From Verrucomicrobiota bacterium (GTDB lineage: Bacteria; Verrucomicrobiota; Verrucomicrobiia; Chthoniobacterales; UBA10450), in assembly GCA_003217835.1 (NCBI GenBank), contig QHMQ01000108.1:1-18226 (forward strand): a DNA stretch of 18,226 bases, in the 5' to 3' direction. Shown piece by piece: positions 14,195-18,226 of this stretch (position 1 is the first letter of the stretch; each line of letters begins with the position of its first letter). The position numbers and the translations under genes were made by a program. The notes under the pieces were generated by a model. The model did no database searches and was not told the origin of the DNA. It saw nothing but the letters and a program-made list of their open reading frames with translations.

Positions 14195-14833
14195 ATGAAT
14201 CAACGCTTAATCGCAGAAATTGGCCGCACCCAGCGGCTGGAAATCCTTAACTCGCTCAAGCGGACTAGGGGCATGTCCGTCAACGAGTTGGTTGAAAGAA
14301 TGAAGATGAGCTACATGGGCATCAAACAGCATTGCCTCACTCTTCAGCGCGATGGTTATCTGGATACCTGGCGCCGACCGCAAAAGATGGGTCGCCCGGA
14401 AATGGTTTACCGGCTTACGCGCCGCAGCCATGATCTTTTTCAGGCTGATAGCAATCAATTCACCCTTGAGCTATTAAAATCGGCTCAGGAAATTTATGGG
14501 GCGAACGTGCCGGAAAAACTCCTTTACAACGTTTTCGAAAAAAAGACTGCCGCGCTCAAGACGAGGGTAAAAGGAGAAACAGTCGCCGAACGCGCCAAAT
14601 GGCTTGCCCGGGTGCGCGACGGAGAGGGCTACATGGCCCAGTTCACCACCGGCGAAGGCGGCGGCTCCCAGATTCTCGAATGTCACTCGCCGATCATGAA
14701 TTTGCTTGAACAATATCCTATCATTGGCCGACTTGAGCAGGATATGTTCGAAGTTCTTCTCGGCACCCGCGTGCGCCGAGAGATGATTCGCAACTCTGGT
14801 CTGTACGAGTGCGCGTTTTATTTCGCATTGTAA
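14195..14833 (+). CDS. Winged-helix transcriptional regulator, SufR-like
   Basis: A DNA-binding regulator of 212 residues. The N-terminal winged helix spans about 9-75. It contains RLEILNSLKR, MSVNELVERMKMSYMGIKQH (recognition helix) and the wing RRPQKMGRPEMVYRLT. The C-terminal half (158-212) matches the SufR-type sensor region in order and spacing, with ILECHSPIMNLLEQYP, EQDMFEVLLGTRV and SGLYECAFYF. Canonical cyanobacterial SufR carries four Cys in this domain that hold an Fe-S cluster. Here only the first (Cys163) and last (Cys206) remain, 43 residues apart as expected, and the middle positions are not Cys. Cys47 lies in the HTH. It may therefore not bind a cluster in the standard way. 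No suf genes are in the window; glgE starts 72 bp downstream and ygfZ lies upstream. Targets are unknown. Confidence 0.8.
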   Translation: MNQRLIAEIGRTQRLEILNSLKRTRGMSVNELVERMKMSYMGIKQHCLTLQRDGYLDTWRRPQKMGRPEMVYRLTRRSHDLFQADSNQFTLELLKSAQEIYGANVPEKLLYNVFEKKTAALKTRVKGETVAERAKWLARVRDGEGYMAQFTTGEGGGSQILECHSPIMNLLEQYPIIGRLEQDMFEVLLGTRVRREMIRNSGLYECAFYFAL

Positions 14834-14905
14834 TAGCGTTCCTTATCTCTCTATCGACGAGATTTCTCCTTTCGCATCCAGCGAATTTCGGTTGATTCAT
14901 GGCCG

Positions 14906-16876
14906 ATGCTTCGGGCCTTTCCTTCTGCGGTTATAGAAAATCTGCAGCCGCTGGTTGACGGCGGGCGTTACCCGATAAAACGCATCGTCGGCGAAGATCT
15001 CCTCGTCGAAGCGGACATCTTTAAAGACGGGCATGATGTGGTTGCAGCAGTCCTGAAATGGCGCGTTCTCGGGAAGAGACAGTGGCGAGAAACGCCCATG
15101 ACGTTCGTCGACAACGACCGCTGGCGCGGCGTCTGCACGCTTTACGACAGCGCGATTTACGAATACACGATCGAGGCGTGGACGGATAAGTTTTCCGGAT
15201 GGAGAGGGGAGTTCACCGCGAAATTGGGGGCTGGCATCTCTGAGCTCCGGAGCGAAGCGCTGGAAGGCGCTGCTCTGCTCGAGGCGGCCTCCCAGCGAGC
15301 GCACGATCGGACGGATTCTGCGCGGTTACTGGAGCTCTCCAGGCGCATCTGCAAAGCCGGTAACACCGAGATCAACCAGATCGCACAATCCGGAGAGCTC
15401 GAGATGCTAATGGCGACTTACGCGGACCGCGCCGGCGCGACACAATATGCACCAGTTCCGCGGGTCGTTGTCGATCGTCCAGCGGCACAAACCGGGGCGT
15501 GGTATGAATTTTTTCCGCGCTCCGCCGAAGGCCGCGGCGATCGCGGATCGACGTTCCGCGATTGTTTACCACGGGTCGAAGACGCCAGGGCAATGGGCTT
15601 CGATGTCATTTATTTTCCACCTATTCATCCGATTGGCCATACGAACCGCAAAGGTCGCAATAATTCGATCGAGTGCGAGCCTGGTGACCCGGGCGTGCCG
15701 TGGGCAATCGGCAGCGAAGCAGGCGGACACAAAGCAGTCGAGCCTGCACTCGGCACGCTGGCCGACTTTGACTGGCTTCAAAAGCACGTCCGAAAACGCG
15801 GAATGGAAATCGCGCTCGACTTCGCAATCAATTGCTCACCCGATCATCCTTACGTCAAAGAGCATCCAGATTGGTTCTACAAGCGCCCAGATGGCACCAT
15901 AAAATACGCAGAGAATCCGCCGAAGAAGTATGAAGACATCTTTCCGCTGAACTTTCGATGCGAAAACTGGCGCGAGCTATGGGCGGAGATGAAGAGTATC
16001 GTCCTTTTTTGGGCCAAGCGCGGCGTGCGCATCTTTCGTGTCGATAATCCACACACCAAACCGGTCGCGTTCTGGGAATACTTAATAAACGGCGTGTGCG
16101 CCAACTATCCGGACGCGGTCTTCCTCGCCGAAGCGTTCACCAGACCCAAGATGATGAGGGCCCTGGCCAAAGCCGGTTTCGACCAGAGCTACACGTACTT
16201 TACGTGGCGAAATTCGAAACGTGAGCTCATCGAATATTTCACGGAGCTAACGGAGACCGAAATGAGCGAATATTTCCGGGCTAATCTTTGGCCGAACACG
16301 CCGGATATCTTACCATTCGTGCTTCAGGACGGCGGCCGGCCGGCGTTCATGATTCGCGTGCTTCTCGCCGCCACGCTCTCAACTCTGTATGGCATTTACA
16401 GCGGATACGAACTGTGTGAGAACGAGGCTCTACCGGGTCGTGAGGAGTACCTCGATTCGGAAAAGTATCAGTGGAAAGAACGCGATTGGGATAGACCCGG
16501 AAACATCAAGGATTGGATCACGCGGTTAAACAAAATCCGGAAAGAAAACCGCGCGCTCCACTTTTACGATAACTTGCGGTTTTACCACGCCGACAATGAT
16601 GCGATCCTGTTTTACGGCAAAATGACACCTGCTCGCGACAATATCATTCTCGTTGTTGTGAATCTCGATCCGCATCGGAAACAGAATTCTTATATCGACG
16701 TGCCGATCGACCAGTTCGGGCAAATGGCCAGTGACGTATATCAAGTGCACGATTTGCTCAGCGATGCGCGCTACACGTGGCGGGGTCGCCAGAATTACGT
16801 TGAGCTCGATCCGGAAATTCAACCGGCCCACATTTTCCGCGTTCGTCGCTGGGCTGGCGGCGATCAATTTGTTTAG
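14906..16876 (+). CDS. glgE: Alpha-1,4-glucan:maltose-1-phosphate maltosyltransferase (GH13_3)
   Basis: GlgE elongates alpha-1,4-glucan with maltose units from alpha-maltose-1-phosphate in the cytoplasm, part of the trehalose/GlgE route to glycogen-like glucan. The 656-residue protein has the expected length and order. The N-terminal beta-domain (about 20-110) and helical insert (about 115-180) precede the GH13 barrel, starting at YEFFPRSAEG (200-209). YFPPIHPIG (236-244), the nucleophile Asp380 in GVRIFRVDNPHTKP, and the acid/base Glu409 in VFLAEAFTRP follow. YSGYELCENE lies after the barrel, and a C-terminal beta domain closes the protein. HPIG, VDNPHTKP and AEAFTRP are typical of GlgE rather than general amylases. 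The first ATG of the frame is used. The nearest upstream gene is the SufR-like regulator. No treS, maltokinase or glgB is in the window, so maltose-1-phosphate must be made by genes elsewhere. Confidence 0.94.
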   Translation: MLRAFPSAVIENLQPLVDGGRYPIKRIVGEDLLVEADIFKDGHDVVAAVLKWRVLGKRQWRETPMTFVDNDRWRGVCTLYDSAIYEYTIEAWTDKFSGWRGEFTAKLGAGISELRSEALEGAALLEAASQRAHDRTDSARLLELSRRICKAGNTEINQIAQSGELEMLMATYADRAGATQYAPVPRVVVDRPAAQTGAWYEFFPRSAEGRGDRGSTFRDCLPRVEDARAMGFDVIYFPPIHPIGHTNRKGRNNSIECEPGDPGVPWAIGSEAGGHKAVEPALGTLADFDWLQKHVRKRGMEIALDFAINCSPDHPYVKEHPDWFYKRPDGTIKYAENPPKKYEDIFPLNFRCENWRELWAEMKSIVLFWAKRGVRIFRVDNPHTKPVAFWEYLINGVCANYPDAVFLAEAFTRPKMMRALAKAGFDQSYTYFTWRNSKRELIEYFTELTETEMSEYFRANLWPNTPDILPFVLQDGGRPAFMIRVLLAATLSTLYGIYSGYELCENEALPGREEYLDSEKYQWKERDWDRPGNIKDWITRLNKIRKENRALHFYDNLRFYHADNDAILFYGKMTPARDNIILVVVNLDPHRKQNSYIDVPIDQFGQMASDVYQVHDLLSDARYTWRGRQNYVELDPEIQPAHIFRVRRWAGGDQFV

Positions 16877-16962
16877 CAACCCGGTGAGTTAGCCTGTGTT
16901 TAGTCTGTGAGTTGTATATTTGCATCCAACAACGCTCCGTTTATCGTAACAAAATTCTTGGC

Positions 16963-17733
16963 ATGAAGATTTCTTTCCTGGTGCTTGCCCTCCTGGCGGG
17001 CGCAACTCCTTTGCTGGCACAGGATGCCACGCCTCCTCTCGTGCCTGATACACACTCGGAGACGATCATGGACACCATTATCAAAGCCGGACCGGTGATG
17101 ATACCGCTCGTTCTCTTATCGATCTTTTCCGTCATGCTCGTGATCGTTTATTTGATGACGATCCGCCGTGGCGCGGTTGTTTCGAGCGGTTACATGGCTA
17201 CGGCCGATGCCCTTTTGCGCAAGCGGGATTATCTGGGGTTGCTCGCTGTTTCCAATCGCCACGGCGAAGCCATCGCGCGAGTCGTGCAAAAGATCCTCGA
17301 TTTCACGACCAAAAATCCGAACGCAGATTTGCAACAGGTTCGCGAGATCGCCGAGACAGAAGGGACGCGGGTCGCGGCCAGTCTGAACAATCGCGTGATC
17401 TATCTTGCCGATATCGGAATGATCGCGCCGCTGCTCGGCCTCCTCGGTACCGTTTTTGGAATCATCCATTCGTTTGGCGCGCTTGGCCGCAGCGATCTCG
17501 GAGCGACGCGTTACGTCGCTCTCTCGAGCGGGATCAGTCAAGCATTGGTTAACACAGCCGCTGGTCTGGCCATCGGTATTCCGGCGATGATGTTTTACGC
17601 TTTTTTCCGCGGCCGCGCCCAAAGATTGATTTCAGATTTGGAAGCTGCCACGACCCACGTTTTGGCGTTGCTTTCTTTACAATATGGCAAACGGACCGAG
17701 CGAACGCCCGTGCTGATCGAGGACGAACTTTAA
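16963..17733 (+). CDS. exbB: MotA/TolQ/ExbB proton-channel family protein
   Basis: ExbB is the pentameric inner-membrane channel of the proton-driven TonB or Tol motor. The 256-residue protein has an N-terminal signal peptide (MKISFLVLALLAGATPLLAQ). A short acidic periplasmic stretch follows, then transmembrane helices at about 44-66, 150-172 and 192-215. The conserved core is IAPLLGLLGTVFGIIHSF (154-171) and GISQALVNTAAGLAIGIPAM (190-209), with Thr163 and Thr198 in the pore helices. A frame extension back to 16912 would put 17 residues before the signal peptide, so I start at 16963. TATATT at 16915-16920 could be a -10 box, without a clear -35. exbD follows 52 bp later and a third gene overlaps exbD. 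Whether it serves TonB-type import or Tol-type envelope integrity cannot be told without the third gene. Confidence 0.92.
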   Translation: MKISFLVLALLAGATPLLAQDATPPLVPDTHSETIMDTIIKAGPVMIPLVLLSIFSVMLVIVYLMTIRRGAVVSSGYMATADALLRKRDYLGLLAVSNRHGEAIARVVQKILDFTTKNPNADLQQVREIAETEGTRVAASLNNRVIYLADIGMIAPLLGLLGTVFGIIHSFGALGRSDLGATRYVALSSGISQALVNTAAGLAIGIPAMMFYAFFRGRAQRLISDLEAATTHVLALLSLQYGKRTERTPVLIEDEL

Positions 17734-17785
17734 AAGGGGCCGTAGCTCTAGCAATCCGCAAGATCGACATCGTCGTTCATATCAC

Positions 17786-18193
17786 ATGAATCTGCGTGGT
17801 CACGCGCCTTTGCACCATCCCGGTATTCAACTGGCACCGCTTGTTGATGTCCTGTTGCTGTTATTGATTTTTTTTCTGTTGACTTGGAACGCAGCTCGAA
17901 ATGAGAACGAACTTGACGTTAAAGTGCCGAAAGCTTCTGCCGCGAAAGAGAAAACTTCGCCGATCGGAGATGTGGTTGTGAATGTGAAAGCGGACGGAAA
18001 TGTCGTCGTGAACCGTCGCACCCTGAGCGCTCCTGAATTGGGCGAATTGCTGAAAAGTCTGGTTCAACTCAACGCCGACCAGGCGGTGGTCATCCGAGGC
18101 GATGAGGCCGGTGCTTACAAAAACATTATCGGTGTCTTAAATATTTGCAGCGAAGCCGGGATCACGAATGTAGCTTTCGCGACAGCGAAATGA
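17786..18193 (+). CDS. exbD: ExbD/TolR-family biopolymer transport protein
   Basis: This is the partner of ExbB that couples proton flow to force on TonB or TolA. The 135-residue protein has one N-terminal transmembrane helix (about 16-34, LAPLVDVLLLLLIFFLL) with the essential proton-carrying Asp21. The periplasmic domain (35-135) has VVVNVKADGNVVVN, ADQAVVIRGDEAGAYKNI and the ending VLNICSEAGITNVAFATAK, all typical of ExbD/TolR. The length is normal. The TGA stop overlaps the next gene's ATG (ATGA), so that gene is in the same operon. Confidence 0.94.
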   Translation: MNLRGHAPLHHPGIQLAPLVDVLLLLLIFFLLTWNAARNENELDVKVPKASAAKEKTSPIGDVVVNVKADGNVVVNRRTLSAPELGELLKSLVQLNADQAVVIRGDEAGAYKNIIGVLNICSEAGITNVAFATAK

Positions 18194-18226
18194 AAATCAC
18201 GCGCAGCGCATCCGGTCTTCTCGGAT
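18190..18226 (+). CDS. Start of the third gene of the exbB-exbD operon (cut by window edge)
   Basis: ATG at 18190 overlaps the exbD stop (ATGA), and the frame MKITRSASGLLG is open to the last base. Twelve codons are too few to identify it. Operon position suggests a TonB- or TolA-like energy transducer or a second ExbD, by inference. Confidence 0.5.
   Translation, partial: MKITRSASGLLG

Noticed and set aside
17116..17622. 168-codon minus-strand ORF opposite exbB
   Set aside because: The opposite strand encodes clear ExbB motifs and transmembrane helices; the antisense product is Arg/Asp/His-rich and unrecognisable.
17736..17748. GGGGCCGTAGCTC resembles the 5' end of a tRNA
   Set aside because: No anticodon arm, T arm or complementary acceptor strand follows before exbD starts at 17786.

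Overview
The window (roughly 50-55% GC by eye) looks like a chromosomal segment of a Gram-negative, probably soil- or freshwater-type bacterium. A Verrucomicrobiota member (Chthoniobacterales-like) is my best guess. The guess rests on an LptD-type outer-membrane protein, an ExbB/ExbD motor, a futalosine-pathway menaquinone gene, a stand-alone RRM protein with a glycine-rich tail, a QC-like M28 peptidase, GlgE, and many starts without a good Shine-Dalgarno. The lineage is inference; no rRNA or marker search was possible. I see no insertion sequence, phage gene, CRISPR array or other sign of recent transfer. Most of the window is ordinary core and accessory metabolism.

Left block (1-6632, all minus strand). 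Read 5'->3' the order is an active FabF-like ketosynthase, a second ketosynthase that has lost all three catalytic residues, an LptD/OstA-type protein, UDP-glucose 6-dehydrogenase, and the 5' part of an M29 aminopeptidase that runs off the left edge. The ketosynthases overlap by 4 bp (ATGA), and an alternative lptD start also makes an ATGA overlap with the second one. Fatty-acyl or polyketide chain extension is thus linked to outer-membrane biogenesis and sugar-nucleotide supply.

Middle block (6633-9805). A divergent spacer leads to the RRM gene. A perfect 12-bp inverted repeat lies just upstream, and its second arm covers the first base of the start codon. A minus-strand tRNA-Tyr(GTA) converges on the RRM gene. 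Next come a DegT/StrS sugar aminotransferase (minus), a 58-codon membrane peptide gene (plus) that had no annotation, and an MqnD-like gene (minus) that converges on the peptide gene.

Right block (9896-18226, all plus strand). ParB is followed by a QC-like M28 peptidase and two tiny overlapping ORFs. Then come an HIBADH-family dehydrogenase with an unusual 90-residue tail, overlapping by 4 bp with a YgfZ/GcvT-like folate protein, and a SufR-like HTH regulator with a depleted cysteine set. The block ends with GlgE and an exbB-exbD operon whose third gene starts at 18190 and leaves the window.

The points most worth a second look are the catalytically dead ketosynthase paired with an active one next to lptD, the start-codon inverted repeat of the RRM gene, the cysteine-free LptD, the tailed dehydrogenase, and the unannotated small ORFs.
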